From Bifidobacterium sp. (GTDB taxonomy: Bacteria; Actinomycetota; Actinomycetes; Actinomycetales; Bifidobacteriaceae), in contig JALCNP010000013.1 in the NCBI GenBank assembly GCA_022649135.1, forward strand, positions 1 through 64,000: 64,000 nucleotides of DNA, given 5' to 3'. The translations under genes were made by a program, and so were the position numbers. Shown here piece after piece: positions 1 to 8,456 of this stretch. The stretch's first letter is position 1, and every line of letters starts with the position of its first letter. The notes below the pieces were generated by a model, which saw nothing but the letters and a program-made list of their open reading frames with translations, did no database searches and had not been told where the DNA came from.

Positions 1-648
1 TGGGATATCCAGATTGATGGCCTTACGGGTAGCCGAGGGCCAAACAATAACAAAGGTTACACCTCGAACACTTATGAACTTGCTTCCCACTACTGTCATA
101 TTCAGGGTGAGTTCATCCGTACGCCTGTTTTATCGGCTTGGCCACCTAATGAAAATGTGCGCAAGAAGGTCAGATCGTCTTACCATCACGCTTTCATGAC
201 TGCGGCATATGCTCATAATGAACTTATGAATGATTCGTCTATGGAAAAGAAGCTAGATGCGACGCTACTTTATCCGAACGTTCTACGTCGTTTGCTCGAG
301 ACCTTCCTAGCATTCAAAACTCCGGCTTCCAATAACGGTTTCGCTGGAGCAATGAGAGACATGGGTGCGAAGCTTGAGAGTATGGGATATCAAGGTGACC
401 CAAATGCTTTACGTCTCGAACTCACTAGATTTACTCATGCATACTCTCATGCAGACTCGCCAGAAACTGACACAGTTATGAACCCAGATGAGATTGGTTC
501 AACTATTACCGCGGTATTCACATTCATGAACGCCATCGATCAAGACCATTTTCGTGGTTTGTGTCAGTTAATTGGAGCGGATCCTAAGCAGCTTTTGCAG
601 GAGCCAAAACCAAAGGATAATACTCGAAAGGAGGTTCACAATGTATGA
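1..648 (+). CDS. C-terminal part of an AAA_13-type ATPase (5' end outside window)
   Basis: The frame is open from the first base to the TAA at 648, so this is the last 215 residues of a larger protein. No Walker motifs are in the visible part. A stretch near residues 95-105 ([18 protein letters not shown]) with the following helical tail resembles the C-terminal end of AAA_13-type ATPases, the class that includes RloC/PrrC-like anticodon nucleases and other restriction-linked ATPases. The downstream DUF2130 gene overlaps it by 8 bp, so the two are translationally coupled. Codon use is more AT-rich than in the conjugation genes, which suggests cargo acquired separately. Seen: open frame, coupling, C-terminal motif. 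Inferred: a role in phage or foreign-DNA defence. It could instead be a general repair-type ATPase. Confidence 0.6.
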   Translation, partial: WDIQIDGLTGSRGPNNNKGYTSNTYELASHYCHIQGEFIRTPVLSAWPPNENVRKKVRSSYHHAFMTAAYAHNELMNDSSMEKKLDATLLYPNVLRRLLETFLAFKTPASNNGFAGAMRDMGAKLESMGYQGDPNALRLELTRFTHAYSHADSPETDTVMNPDEIGSTITAVFTFMNAIDQDHFRGLCQLIGADPKQLLQEPKPKDNTRKEVHNV

Positions 649-2167
649 GATCATTTGTCCACACTGCCACAAGGCGTTCAAAGTTGATGAAGCTGGATAT
701 GCAGATATTCTTAAACAAGTCCGAGACAAGGACTTCGATAAACAGCTTCATGAGCGACTAGAGCTTGCGGAGCAGGATAAGCGCAAAGCGTTGGAGCTCG
801 CCGAATCCAAAGCCGCCGGGGAATTGCAAAAAGCTGAAGCTAGCAAGGACGCTCAGATTCAGGACTTGCAGTCGAAACTTGATGCTACTAGTTCGGCTCG
901 TGATTTGGCGGTGTCTGAGGCTCTTCGCCCGATCGAGAAGCAGCGTGACGACCTAGCAGCAGAGCTTGAACAAGCGAAGTTGGAACGGCAGAGCGCTTTG
1001 GAACTGGCTGAGGCGAAGTCCACGAGCGAGCTGCAGAAAGCCGCTTCCGAAAAGGACGCGGAAATACTCAAGCTCAGGAACAAGCTTGAATCCACAGAGA
1101 CCGCAAAGAAGCACGAACTTGCAGAGGCGGTGAGCGCTGCTGAGAAGGAACGTGATGAGCTGAAGAATAATCTCGAGAAGATCAAGCTTGAAAAGGAGTC
1201 AGCGGAGAAACTGGCCGAGGCCAAATTGGCTGCGGAGCTACAGAAGGTGGCTGCTGAACGAGATACCAAGATTGCAGAACTAAACAATGACTTGGGCAAG
1301 ACCAAACTCGAGAAGGAACTTGAAGCAAAGTCGTTGAAGGAACGCTACGAAGTGCAGTTGAAGGATCGTGAGGATGAGATTGAGCGTCTCAAGGATCTCA
1401 AGGCGAAGCTGTCCACGAAGATGGTGGGTGAGACGTTGGAGCAGCATTGTCAGATAGAGTTCAACCGACTGCGTCCGACTGCGTTTCCTAACGCGTATTT
1501 CGAGAAGGATAATGCGGTGAGCGCTTCAGGGAGCAAAGGTGACTTCATTTTCCGTGACAAGGATGATGCGGGAATCGAGATCGTGTCGATCATGTTCGAC
1601 ATGAAGAACGAGAACGATACCACCGCGAGCAAGCACAAGAATGAGGACTTTCTCAAAGAACTGGATAAGGATCGGCGGGAGAAGGACTGCGAGTACGCGG
1701 TGCTTGTGTCTCTCTTGGAGCCGGATAATGACCTGTACAACACGGGTATCACCGACGTCTCGTATCGTTATCCGAAGATGTATGTGATCCGTCCTCAGTT
1801 CTTCATCCAGATCATCACGCTGCTGCGCAACGCCGCGAAGAATGCGCTACAGTATAAGACCGAACTGGCCAAAGTCAGGGCACAGAACATTGATGTCACC
1901 AACTTCGAAGAGCAATTAGATACGTTCAAGAGTGCCTTCGGCCACAACTACGAACTAGCGTCAAAACGATTCAAGAACGCCATTGACGAGATCGACAAGT
2001 CCATCGATCACTTGAACAAGATAAAGGACTCGCTCTTGGGATCCGAGCGAAACCTGCGCCTGGCCAACGACAAGGCCCAGGACGTCACCATCCGCAAACT
2101 CACCAGAGGCAACGAAACAATGAAAGAGAAGTTCTCCGAAGCTGAAACTAAAAGGTTAGACAGCTAA
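641..2167 (+). CDS. DUF2130 domain protein with long coiled coil
   Basis: 508 residues from the ATG at 641, which sits behind a clear AAGGAGG about 6 bases upstream; an upstream in-frame ATG at 572 lies inside the ATPase gene and is less likely. The first residues hold a CPHC zinc-ribbon-like pair ([13 protein letters not shown]). Residues about 30-250 are a long Glu/Lys/Ala-rich coiled coil with repeated LAEAK blocks. The C-terminal half carries the DUF2130 core ([41 protein letters not shown]), a PD-(D/E)xK-like arrangement. DUF2130 proteins are uncharacterised and often found near restriction-modification genes. Pairing with the ATPase upstream suggests a two-gene defence unit; that is inference. 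No terminator is obvious after the stop. Confidence 0.75.
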   Translation: MYEIICPHCHKAFKVDEAGYADILKQVRDKDFDKQLHERLELAEQDKRKALELAESKAAGELQKAEASKDAQIQDLQSKLDATSSARDLAVSEALRPIEKQRDDLAAELEQAKLERQSALELAEAKSTSELQKAASEKDAEILKLRNKLESTETAKKHELAEAVSAAEKERDELKNNLEKIKLEKESAEKLAEAKLAAELQKVAAERDTKIAELNNDLGKTKLEKELEAKSLKERYEVQLKDREDEIERLKDLKAKLSTKMVGETLEQHCQIEFNRLRPTAFPNAYFEKDNAVSASGSKGDFIFRDKDDAGIEIVSIMFDMKNENDTTASKHKNEDFLKELDKDRREKDCEYAVLVSLLEPDNDLYNTGITDVSYRYPKMYVIRPQFFIQIITLLRNAAKNALQYKTELAKVRAQNIDVTNFEEQLDTFKSAFGHNYELASKRFKNAIDEIDKSIDHLNKIKDSLLGSERNLRLANDKAQDVTIRKLTRGNETMKEKFSEAETKRLDS

Positions 2168-2334
2168 GAGATACAACAGAACGACACACTACCCTTTTTC
2201 CGTGGTTATCTGCTCTTGTTCTACAGGTTTGACGACGGATAAGCCTTTGGAAACAGGCTTGAGTTCCAAAATGGTTTGATCAGACTCGTTGAGAACCGGT
2301 AAGCTGTTTGGTGATGAATGCAGCGCTCTCGCTG

Positions 2335-3680
2335 GTAGTGCCCGGGTTCTTGCGCAGTTTTGAAGTGGTGGGAACACAGCCCGTCCCATGTGTACGATTT
2401 TCAATCGCTGAAAGAGAAAACCGATTGGAAAGCAGGTACGGGCTATGCCCAAGCATATTTTACAGGTGAACCAACCCATGTTCGAGACTCAATTGGATCG
2501 CATGGTGTCCGAGAAGGTCACCGAGATCCTCAACCGGATGCTGGACGCGGAGGCCGACGAGATCACGGGTGCCGCCCGATATGAGCGTTCCGGTGGCAGG
2601 AAGGCGTATCGGGCCGGTCATTACGGGCGAGATCTGACCGTCAAGGCCGGGAAAATGACGGTGAGGGTACCCAAGCTCAAGGGGGCGGTTTTCGAGTCGG
2701 CGGTCATCGAACGCTACCGGAGGCGGGAGGAGTCGGTCGAGGAAGCCCTGATTGACATGTACCTGGCGGGCGTGTCCACCCGCCGCGTCGACGACATCTC
2801 CCAGGCGCTGTGGGGCGAGCGGATGCCGTCGCAGACCTTGTCGGACCGGTTGAAGAAAGTATATGTCCAGATCGACCAGTGGCGGCAGCGCCCGTTGCAA
2901 CAGCCCTACCCGTATGTGTTCATGGACGGCGTGTGGCACAAACGTTCGTGGGGCGGGGCCGTCGAGAACGTGAGCGTGCTGGTTGCCATCGGCGTGCGTG
3001 TGGACGGGCACCGCGAGGTGATCGGCGTCACGGAGGGTATGAAGGAGGATGCGACCAGCTGGCGGAACTTCATCACTTCCCTGATCGCACGGGGTCTGAG
3101 AGGCGTGCGCATGGTGACCGGCGACCGGTGCGCGGGACTGGTGAACACCGTCGGCGAACTGCTGCCACAGGCCCGCTACCAACGCTGCATGGTGCATTTC
3201 ATGCGCGGGCGTGCTCGCCAGGGTCAGCCCACGGCACACCCGATGGGCCGGCGACGCGCTGAAAGCGATCTTCGCCATGGAGTCACGCGAATCGGCGTTG
3301 GCCAAGGCCGAGCAGGTCGCCTCCGAGATGGAGGAGCGGAAACTCAGGGAGGCCGCCAAGTGCCTGCGCGAGGGCATTAACGAAACCACCACGTACCTGC
3401 TGAACGACTATCCCGTCGAGCATCGTCGGCGTATCCGCACCAACAACATGATCGAACGACTCAACCGCGAGATACGTCGCCGGACCCGCGTCGTGGGCGC
3501 TTTCCCCGATGGTAGGAGCGCGTTGATGCTCATCACCGCTAGGATCCGATACGTCACCGACAACGACTGGTCCACCCGACGCTGCCTGGACATGTCCCGA
3601 CTCGGCGACACCATACAGGAAGCGAACTGAAAACGCACACAGGAGACAAAACCCAAAGTGCGCAAGAACTCGGGCACTAC
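2335..3680 (+). mobile_element. IS256-family insertion sequence
   Basis: About 1,346 bp bounded by near-perfect inverted repeats: GTAGTGCCCGGGTTCTTGCG starts at 2335, and the right end at 3680 reads the same inward with one mismatch (A for the third G), over about 22 bp. The single interior gene is an IS256-type DDE transposase. I see no convincing 8-9 bp target duplication next to the ends, so the copy may be old or flanked by a later rearrangement. It separates the defence-like cargo from the conjugation module. Confidence 0.85.
2445..3630 (+). pseudogene. IS256-family transposase, frameshifted
   Basis: The N-terminal frame starts at 2445 and carries typical IS256 features: basic N-terminal segment, GVSTRRVDDISQAL, the first catalytic Asp in VFMDGVWHK, and the second in MVTGDRCAG. 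At the run of three G at 3207-3209 the frame is lost; the continuation (VLARVSPRH..., with the C-terminal catalytic region RTNNMIERLNREIRRRTRVVGAFPDG) is in the next frame and ends at 3630. One extra G in that run explains the break. IS256 elements are not known to need programmed frameshifting, so I read it as a pseudogene or a sequencing error in the G run. Confidence 0.85.
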
Positions 3681-3840
3681 CTCCTGACTGTGGTCATGCG
3701 ACGATACCTTCCGAAGATTTCGTATGAAAACCAAACCCAGGATAGCACGAGTGCCGACAAACACCATCGGACCTGTCAATATTCACCTCAAGGATGATAC
3801 AAAATCCTAAACTGTTTGTCGGCCGTTTGCGTTCCGACGA

Positions 3841-4965
3841 TCAGTACCAGTTATGCGCGCGCCAGAACGATTGTGCGCCGCAAGGGGATCCGTACCGATC
3901 CCGGATGTAGTTGAGCCCCCAGCTGATCTGCGTGCCGGAATTGTCCTTCCAATCGGATCCCGCCGCAGCGAGTTTGTCGGCCGGTAGGGCCTGCGGGATG
4001 CCGTAGGCACCCGAACTTGGATTAGTGGCGTTCCACCGCCAGCCTGATTCCCTGTCCCATACCCATACGAGGCATTGGAACTCGGTGTCATCGGCCCATT
4101 GTTTGTACCCATTCCTCAGTTGCTGTCGCGCGATGCCTTTCGCATCCGCAGGGGAGGCGTGCACGCCATTGCCAGTATAGGAGGCGTTGACCGCCCCGTT
4201 GCCGTTGCCTGTGGTCTGGCAGGTCCATGCCGCCGACGTACTGCCGGTAGTCGGCTTGTTTGGGGTTGTGGGAGAGTTGGCGGGCTTGTCGCCGCCCGTA
4301 TACCGGTAGACCATCGTCATACGAGTCTGGTAGGCGGGGCCGATGCCGATCTCCTCGTTGCCGGTCGTGCACTGGTCGCCGGATCGGCCATCCTCGATCC
4401 CCCCGGGGCAGGCATGGCGCGCCCCCACGAACAAGCCACCCCCGGCGGACATCTCTGTGTGCTCGACCGGGTCGACGAGCACGTCGCCACGTTGCAACTT
4501 GGAAGCCGCATCCGTAGGATTGCCGCTCCACGTGAACTCCTGGAAACCCAATCCTTTGAGGATCCCGCCCATGGTCCATGTGGTGAATGGCCAGCCATCG
4601 CCCAAGGGCAGTCCGGCCTGCTTGTACGCGAACCACACCAGGCTCGAGCAGTCGAAATCGACTAGGGAATTGCGCCGCGCCTGCGAGTATCCGTGGGAAT
4701 CATCCAACGCCGTGGCCTCCGCCCAGCGTACCGCTCGTTCGATCAACGGGTTCGGGTTCGCCTTCGGCGGCGTGTAGTGCGCCTTGTCGAACGATGCCTG
4801 CACGTTAGACCCATCGGATCCCGATGCCGCCGTGGTGCCCTTCTTGCATCCCGCGAGGAAAGCGAGCACATCCGTAGGTGAACATGAGGAGAGCAGCATG
4901 ACGCTCAACAGCAGCACCCCGATCAACGTGAATCGGTTGCGTTTCCCCTTCCTGTATGATGTCAT
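3841..4965 (-). CDS. Bifunctional peptidoglycan hydrolase lipoprotein of the conjugation machine (VirB1 role)
   Basis: 374 residues. N-terminus has a basic start, a hydrophobic core and a lipobox-like LLSSC near residue 27, so it should be membrane-anchored outside. Residues about 75-220 form an NlpC/P60-like Cys-His amidase (FDCSSLVWFAYKQAG with the catalytic Cys, later HTEMSAGGG with the His). After a Thr/Pro/Gly linker, the C-terminal 90 residues look like a lytic-transglycosylase or lysozyme-like domain (WDRESGWRWNATNPSSGAYG with the probable catalytic Glu, ending RDRYGSPCGAQSFWRAHNWY). Such two-domain enzymes open the wall for Gram-positive type IV secretion. Start chosen at 4965, five bases after the upstream stop. 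It is the last gene of a leftward operon with the next two genes. Confidence 0.85.
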   Translation of the reverse strand: MTSYRKGKRNRFTLIGVLLLSVMLLSSCSPTDVLAFLAGCKKGTTAASGSDGSNVQASFDKAHYTPPKANPNPLIERAVRWAEATALDDSHGYSQARRNSLVDFDCSSLVWFAYKQAGLPLGDGWPFTTWTMGGILKGLGFQEFTWSGNPTDAASKLQRGDVLVDPVEHTEMSAGGGLFVGARHACPGGIEDGRSGDQCTTGNEEIGIGPAYQTRMTMVYRYTGGDKPANSPTTPNKPTTGSTSAAWTCQTTGNGNGAVNASYTGNGVHASPADAKGIARQQLRNGYKQWADDTEFQCLVWVWDRESGWRWNATNPSSGAYGIPQALPADKLAAAGSDWKDNSGTQISWGLNYIRDRYGSPCGAQSFWRAHNWY

Positions 4966-4969
4966 CGTT

Positions 4970-5887
4970 TTATTTTCCCGTGTACCAGAACGGGCGTTGT
5001 CCCGCAACCGTGTACTCCACTGTCTTGCAGGGCCTTTCCTTCGTGCCGAAGGAGAACGTGCCCTGATTCTTCGGCCAGTACGCTCCGGTCGAGTCCACGG
5101 GAACCTCGTGGTTGCTCTTATCGACGGCAGTGATTCCATCCGCGGATGCGGGGCAGTATTCGGTGAACGTCCACACGCCGTCGTTCATCGGAATGTAGAC
5201 GACGCCGTAATCCGTCCATACGACGTCCTGCGGGTCGGTCAGATCATCGATCTTGAGATCGGATGGCACGGGGAAGGTCGCGTCGATGAAATAGGGTGCC
5301 GTCAGAATCGGATCCTCGTTGGACGTGTTCCATACATCGTCCACGCAATTGTCGCTCGTCGAGATCGCGCCCCCCTTGATATCACCGGAGTTGGTGCACA
5401 GGCTGTCCGGATTGAACGAACGTTTGGCGAACCAGTATCGTGGCGCGTCGCCTGCGGGATGCGAGGCCCCCGCGCCGTCCACGCCCATCGTGGCCGAGAC
5501 GTTCAATCCCCACTGCTCGTTGTCGCCGTTTCGGTCCATCAAGGCGTTCAACGTCTTCAACGCGGCCATGCGCGGACCATAGGATTCATCCAATGTGATG
5601 GCTGCCGCCCCCTTGACGGCCTTGCCGTCCTTCAAGGGAATCGCATGATCCATGTCCCCGTCCGTGGGTTCCGGAACCCCGGCCGCCTTCAGCCCGGCCC
5701 ACGTGTCCCCGCTCGCCTGGACGGTCTGTTTCTTCGCCTTCACGGAAGGGGCCGACGTCAAGGCGGGAGTCCGATCGTCCGGGGTCCGATTGGGGGTGAG
5801 CATCCAGCCGAGCAAGGCGATCACGATGACAAGACCGCCGATCAGCAGCGTTTTCGCTCCGCGCCCGAGTTTGCGTTTCTCGCTCAT
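4970..5887 (-). CDS. Membrane-anchored extracellular protein of the conjugative element
   Basis: 305 residues. A basic N-terminus is followed by one transmembrane segment (about residues 12-30, LLIGGLVIVIALLGWML), then a Thr/Pro-rich linker and an extracellular domain with several Cys (in LCTNSGD, SDNCVDD, TEYCPAS, RPCKTVEY) that could form disulfides. I do not recognise a family. The start overlaps the stop of the upstream gene by 4 bp (ATGA) and the wall hydrolase gene follows after 4 bases, so it belongs to one translationally coupled unit of three genes. A role in assembling or anchoring the transfer channel is inferred from context only. Confidence 0.7.
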   Translation of the reverse strand: MSEKRKLGRGAKTLLIGGLVIVIALLGWMLTPNRTPDDRTPALTSAPSVKAKKQTVQASGDTWAGLKAAGVPEPTDGDMDHAIPLKDGKAVKGAAAITLDESYGPRMAALKTLNALMDRNGDNEQWGLNVSATMGVDGAGASHPAGDAPRYWFAKRSFNPDSLCTNSGDIKGGAISTSDNCVDDVWNTSNEDPILTAPYFIDATFPVPSDLKIDDLTDPQDVVWTDYGVVYIPMNDGVWTFTEYCPASADGITAVDKSNHEVPVDSTGAYWPKNQGTFSFGTKERPCKTVEYTVAGQRPFWYTGK

Positions 5888-6216
5888 TGTCCCGCCTCGT
5901 TGACCTCGAAGCCGTCATCGTCGTGATCCGCTGCGGGTTCCATGGCTTCGCCTTCCGCCGCCGCGAGATCGTTCACGATCTGGCCGGCCGCTTCCTCGGC
6001 AGTCTTCAGTTCATCCCGGCTCACGCCGAGTTTCAATGCGGCCTGCTTCGATTGGTTGACCTCGTCCTTCGCGTCCGCCAATGCCTGTTCGGCCATGATG
6101 CGTGAGGCCAAGGCCCCACTGTACTCGTCGATCGCCGTGTCCTGCCTGCGGCGCTGCTCGTCACGCTGCTGACGGATGCCCTGCCGGAGCTTGTTCTGGA
6201 TCTCGCTCTTACGCAT
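5884..6216 (-). CDS. Hypothetical acidic, helical protein
   Basis: 110 residues, charged and predicted helical, with a Gln/Arg-rich N-terminal third (RQGIRQQRDEQRRRQD) and an acidic tail (DHDDDGFEVNEAGQ). No recognised family. The ATG at 6216 lies 9 bases after AAGGAG; an ATG at 6225 touches the AAGGAG and is less likely. It heads the leftward operon with the membrane-anchored protein and wall hydrolase (4-bp stop/start overlap at 5884-5887). It is driven by the minus half of the mirrored divergent promoter at 6225-6360. Confidence 0.7.
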   Translation of the reverse strand: MRKSEIQNKLRQGIRQQRDEQRRRQDTAIDEYSGALASRIMAEQALADAKDEVNQSKQAALKLGVSRDELKTAEEAAGQIVNDLAAAEGEAMEPAADHDDDGFEVNEAGQ

Positions 6217-6224
6217 TGTCTTCA

Positions 6225-6360
6225 TCTCCTTGTTGGAAATTTCCTGTACCGCTACTGTGCCGCATACAGTAGCGTGCTGCGCCGGACACCATGTCCGGCG
6301 CAGCACGCTCACCCAAGTGTGATGATAACCATCACGGACAGTAAATTTCCAACAAGGAGA
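6225..6360. promoter_or_regulatory. Mirror-image divergent promoter of the element
   Basis: The centre is an 18-bp perfect inverted repeat (6271-6288 and 6292-6309, 3-bp spacer), so each strand carries TGTCCGGCGCAG (6277-6288 minus, 6292-6303 plus). Seventeen bases on come the -10 candidates CACAGT (minus, 6254-6259) and GATGAT (plus, 6321-6326). The leaders are mirrored too: AAATTTCCAACAAGGAGA occurs at 6343-6360 on plus and 6225-6242 on minus, supplying both ribosome binding sites. Extra dyads lie around each -10 (GCTACTGT/ACAGTAGC at 6251-6273 and GTGATG/CATCAC at 6319-6335). Drives the genes at 6216 (minus) and 6367 (plus). Confidence 0.8.
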
Positions 6361-6366
6361 GAACAT

Positions 6367-6621
6367 ATGGACTTCATCGTCAACACCTGGCAGTGGCTGG
6401 TCGACATGAACAGCGGACTGCAAAGCGTGCTCGTGCTCGTCGCCATCGTCGCCGCATTCGCCCTCGCCTACGTCGCGCGAGGGATGCAGAACAACTACGA
6501 CGCCGAACCCAGCGCCGCCCGCAACGCCATGGCCGTGGCGCTCTATGTCATCGCGGTCCTGCTCGCGATCATCGCACTGGTCGCACTGGCGGCAGTGTTC
6601 GCCCAGCTGATCGGAATCTAG
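6367..6621 (+). CDS. Small membrane protein, two transmembrane segments
   Basis: 84 residues with two hydrophobic segments (about residues 18-37 and 58-83) and a short hydrophilic loop (ARGMQNNYDAEPSAARN). Ribosome binding site AAGGAGA sits 6 bases before the ATG. No recognised family. It is first in a two-gene rightward unit ended by a strong terminator at 6820-6860 and is driven by the plus half of the mirrored promoter, so its expression should match that of the wall hydrolase operon across the promoter. Size and topology recall small T4SS inner-membrane subunits, but that is only a resemblance. Confidence 0.7.
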   Translation: MDFIVNTWQWLVDMNSGLQSVLVLVAIVAAFALAYVARGMQNNYDAEPSAARNAMAVALYVIAVLLAIIALVALAAVFAQLIGI

Positions 6622-6627
6622 GAAAGA

Positions 6628-6801
6628 GTGAGCAAGATGGTTGAAAAGAGAAACAAGGACATCACCACGATCGTGGCCGACCCCCAGGAGCTGAGCGTGC
6701 TCGAGCAGACCATGGTCGAGGAGAACCGTGCGGCTGGACTCGACATCGAATTCACCCAGAACCCCGACGACGTGGATCCCCTCGTATACGACGAAGCATG
6801 A
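6628..6801 (+). CDS. 57-residue hypothetical protein
   Basis: Short frame that starts with GTG at 6628, 6 bases after the stop of the small membrane protein, with GGAAAGA as ribosome binding site, and ends at the TGA just before the terminator hairpin. The product is acidic (DPQELSVLEQTMVEENR, ending DPLVYDEA) with no membrane segment. Its position between a stop codon and a terminator and its element-like codon use support a real gene. No function is visible. Confidence 0.6.
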   Translation: MSKMVEKRNKDITTIVADPQELSVLEQTMVEENRAAGLDIEFTQNPDDVDPLVYDEA

Positions 6802-6819
6802 AAACGCTCCGGAAACGGC

Positions 6820-6860
6820 AAAGGGCCTGTACCAATCAATATGATCGGTACAGGCCCTTT
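6820..6860. terminator. Convergent intrinsic terminator
   Basis: Perfect 14-bp stem AAAGGGCCTGTACC / GGTACAGGCCCTTT with a 13-base loop, A-run on the left and T-run on the right. It can serve both the rightward unit ending at 6801 and the leftward gene ending at 6867. Confidence 0.85.
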
Positions 6861-6866
6861 CCTTGT

Positions 6867-7121
6867 TCATTTCCAGTGTTGCGCGATCTCGCGCAGATCA
6901 CGCAACGTAGCACCATAGGCCTTCCGCAGATCAACGTTGATCCGCTCGTGCAATCCCTGCCAATACTCCCGCTGCCGGTCAGTGAGCGAGGGATCCGATA
7001 TTCGGTCGAGAATCTGGTCTCGCCGTCGGTGCAGGAGGATCCTGATGCGCCGTTCCTCCTCCGCAGGTGTTACCCATTCGCCTCCCGTGAAACGACCGGA
7101 CTGATATTCATGTGGTTCCAT
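6867..7121 (-). CDS. 84-residue basic hypothetical protein, probably leaderless
   Basis: The frame is open further upstream, but the ATG at 7121 is preferred: TATGCT lies 8 bases upstream and is a good -10, so transcription would begin at or next to the start codon. The product is rich in Arg and Glu (EERRIRILLHRRRDQILDRI), predicted helical, with no recognised family and no membrane segment. It ends against the convergent terminator. It does not carry the element promoter block in its -35 region. Confidence 0.55.
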   Translation of the reverse strand: MEPHEYQSGRFTGGEWVTPAEEERRIRILLHRRRDQILDRISDPSLTDRQREYWQGLHERINVDLRKAYGATLRDLREIAQHWK

Positions 7122-7277
7122 ACCCGCACAGCATAACATCGTGCCCGACGCACGACGCTGAGTGAAACGGAGTATTGGGATCCTTCGATCCCGATACCCG
7201 ATGCTTCGTCGTTCACCGGCCTGCGCCGGTTCACTCAATGGTCCGGCGTCGTGGGTTTTCCTGCCACCTTCCACTCT

Positions 7278-7427
7278 GGCACAACCCGCTCAAGAGTCAA
7301 GCCGGAGCGTCCCCAGTCCATGCCACGCGAACTCGTGGGAGGGAATCAAAAAGCGTATTCCCTCCCACGGGCTCACGGCCGTGTCCCGGAGCCGCACACG
7401 GTTTGACTCCCCGCTTCCTGTTGTGCC
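7278..7427 (+). ncRNA. Candidate structured RNA, four stems, leader of the 7476 gene
   Basis: Nested pairings in 150 bases: outer stem GGCACAAC (7278-7285) with GTTGTGCC (7420-7427); next stem GAGTCAAGCCG (7294-7304) with CGGTTTGACTC (7399-7409), whose only non-Watson-Crick pair is G-U on the plus strand but A-C on the minus strand; a 13-bp perfect hairpin 7334-7346/7357-7369 with a 10-base loop; and directly abutting it GGCTC-A-CGG/CCG-GAGCC (7370-7393) with a 7-base loop. No T-run follows. It ends 48 bases before the next start codon, so it may be a cis-regulatory leader, or a separate RNA. It does not fold as a tRNA. Confidence 0.6.
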
Positions 7428-7475
7428 GCCATTCCAGGCGTCAGGAAAACAGCAAGACACCCAAGGAGGGTAATC

Positions 7476-7916
7476 ATGACGAAAACGTTCTATGACGATT
7501 TCAAAGGCATGACCGCCGAGAAAATGGCCGGTTCGATGGAGGACATGACCTACGCCTACCAGGAGACCCGCGTACCCAAAGCACACTACAAGAAAATGCT
7601 CGCCACAGGCATCGAGCAGGTCATGGAGGCCAGCGTCGAAATCAACCTCATCCAACCCTACATCGGCATCATCAAGCAAATGGTGGGAGAGAATCCAAAG
7701 AGCTTCTACAAAGCCCTCCTCTGCATCGACGCGAAAATCACCCTCAGCTCCATCCGCACCAGCGAATGGGAGGCGCTCGAAACCATGTGGAAGGCGCATG
7801 AAAACGATGACGACCCCAACCACGGGTCGCATCTGCCCAAAACTACCATCGACACGTTCCGTGAGGTCCTCAAGAACGGCATCGAACAACTCAATTACGA
7901 ACTCAACGACAAATAA
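7476..7916 (+). CDS. Hypothetical protein, 146 residues
   Basis: ATG preceded by AAGGAGGG at a good distance. The product is soluble, predicted helical, mildly acidic, without a recognised family or motif. It is first of a two-gene unit with the 7937 gene (20-base gap). The 350 bases upstream hold the four-stem RNA-like structure and no copy of the element promoter block, so its control may differ from that of the conjugation genes. Confidence 0.65.
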   Translation: MTKTFYDDFKGMTAEKMAGSMEDMTYAYQETRVPKAHYKKMLATGIEQVMEASVEINLIQPYIGIIKQMVGENPKSFYKALLCIDAKITLSSIRTSEWEALETMWKAHENDDDPNHGSHLPKTTIDTFREVLKNGIEQLNYELNDK

Positions 7917-7936
7917 AACCTAGGAAAGGAACCATC

Positions 7937-8281
7937 ATGCAAAACACGAAGCAAACCGAGACCCTATACTCCATCAGCCTGAACGTGACAGGCAGACGGG
8001 AACCAGTGCGCGCGCTGTGCAGCGAGCTAAGGCTCGACTCCGAACACGTGCCGGAAGGATACCACCGCTACTCAGTGCGCGAATGCGACGACGGGAGCGG
8101 CGACCCAGCCACCATCGAACGCCACGTGCTCGTGAACCATCTCATGGACATCCTCACTAAAGAGAACCTCGACAATCCCATCACCGACCACGACGGCTGG
8201 CTCGACATCGAGGACTGCGACTACGACGACCTGCATTGTGAGACATTCCTAGCGAGCATCCTCGCACCAGGCTACCGGTAG
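7937..8281 (+). CDS. Hypothetical acidic protein, 114 residues
   Basis: Starts behind AGGAAAGGA. The second half is strongly acidic (DHDGWLDIEDCDYDDLHCE) with two Cys. No recognised family; the style resembles small polyvalent-protein-associated domains on mobile elements, without a firm match. The intrinsic terminator at 8429-8454 lies about 150 bases downstream. Confidence 0.6.
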   Translation: MQNTKQTETLYSISLNVTGRREPVRALCSELRLDSEHVPEGYHRYSVRECDDGSGDPATIERHVLVNHLMDILTKENLDNPITDHDGWLDIEDCDYDDLHCETFLASILAPGYR

Positions 8282-8428
8282 AACAAGCGCCGGTCATGGC
8301 TACAACACAACCGTGGCGACCATGACCGGAAGCCTTGCAATCGTTTACGAGTTCGGCCGATGCGTTTCTCGCCCACCACGAGAGTGGTGGGACTCAAAGC
8401 CACTTTATCCTGGGCGGAAGGCCATGGA

Positions 8429-8454
8429 GCCGGCAAACGACGCCGGCGGTTTTT
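8429..8454 (+). terminator. Intrinsic terminator after the 7476-8281 unit
   Basis: GCCGGC / GCCGGC stem with a 7-base loop (AAACGAC), followed by GG and a run of five T. It is the only hairpin in the cluster with a canonical T-run on the plus strand right after a G/C stem. Confidence 0.7.
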
Positions 8455-8456
8455 AC

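Noticed and set aside
572..640. Upstream extension of the DUF2130 frame
   Set aside because: It lies within the ATPase gene and lacks a ribosome binding site; the ATG at 641 has AAGGAGG and the conserved CPHC start.
2189..2334. Minus-strand frame ending in SVVKPVEQEQITTEKG, cut by the left end of the IS
   Set aside because: It could be the 3' remnant of a gene split by the IS, with the start right of 3680 (frame at 3779). Neither half resembles a known protein and the two ends do not join in an obvious way, so I do not call it.
7194..7216. CTGCGCCGGTTCAC as an eleventh copy of the promoter block
   Set aside because: It matches only the first nine bases and has no -10 at the fixed distance on either strand.
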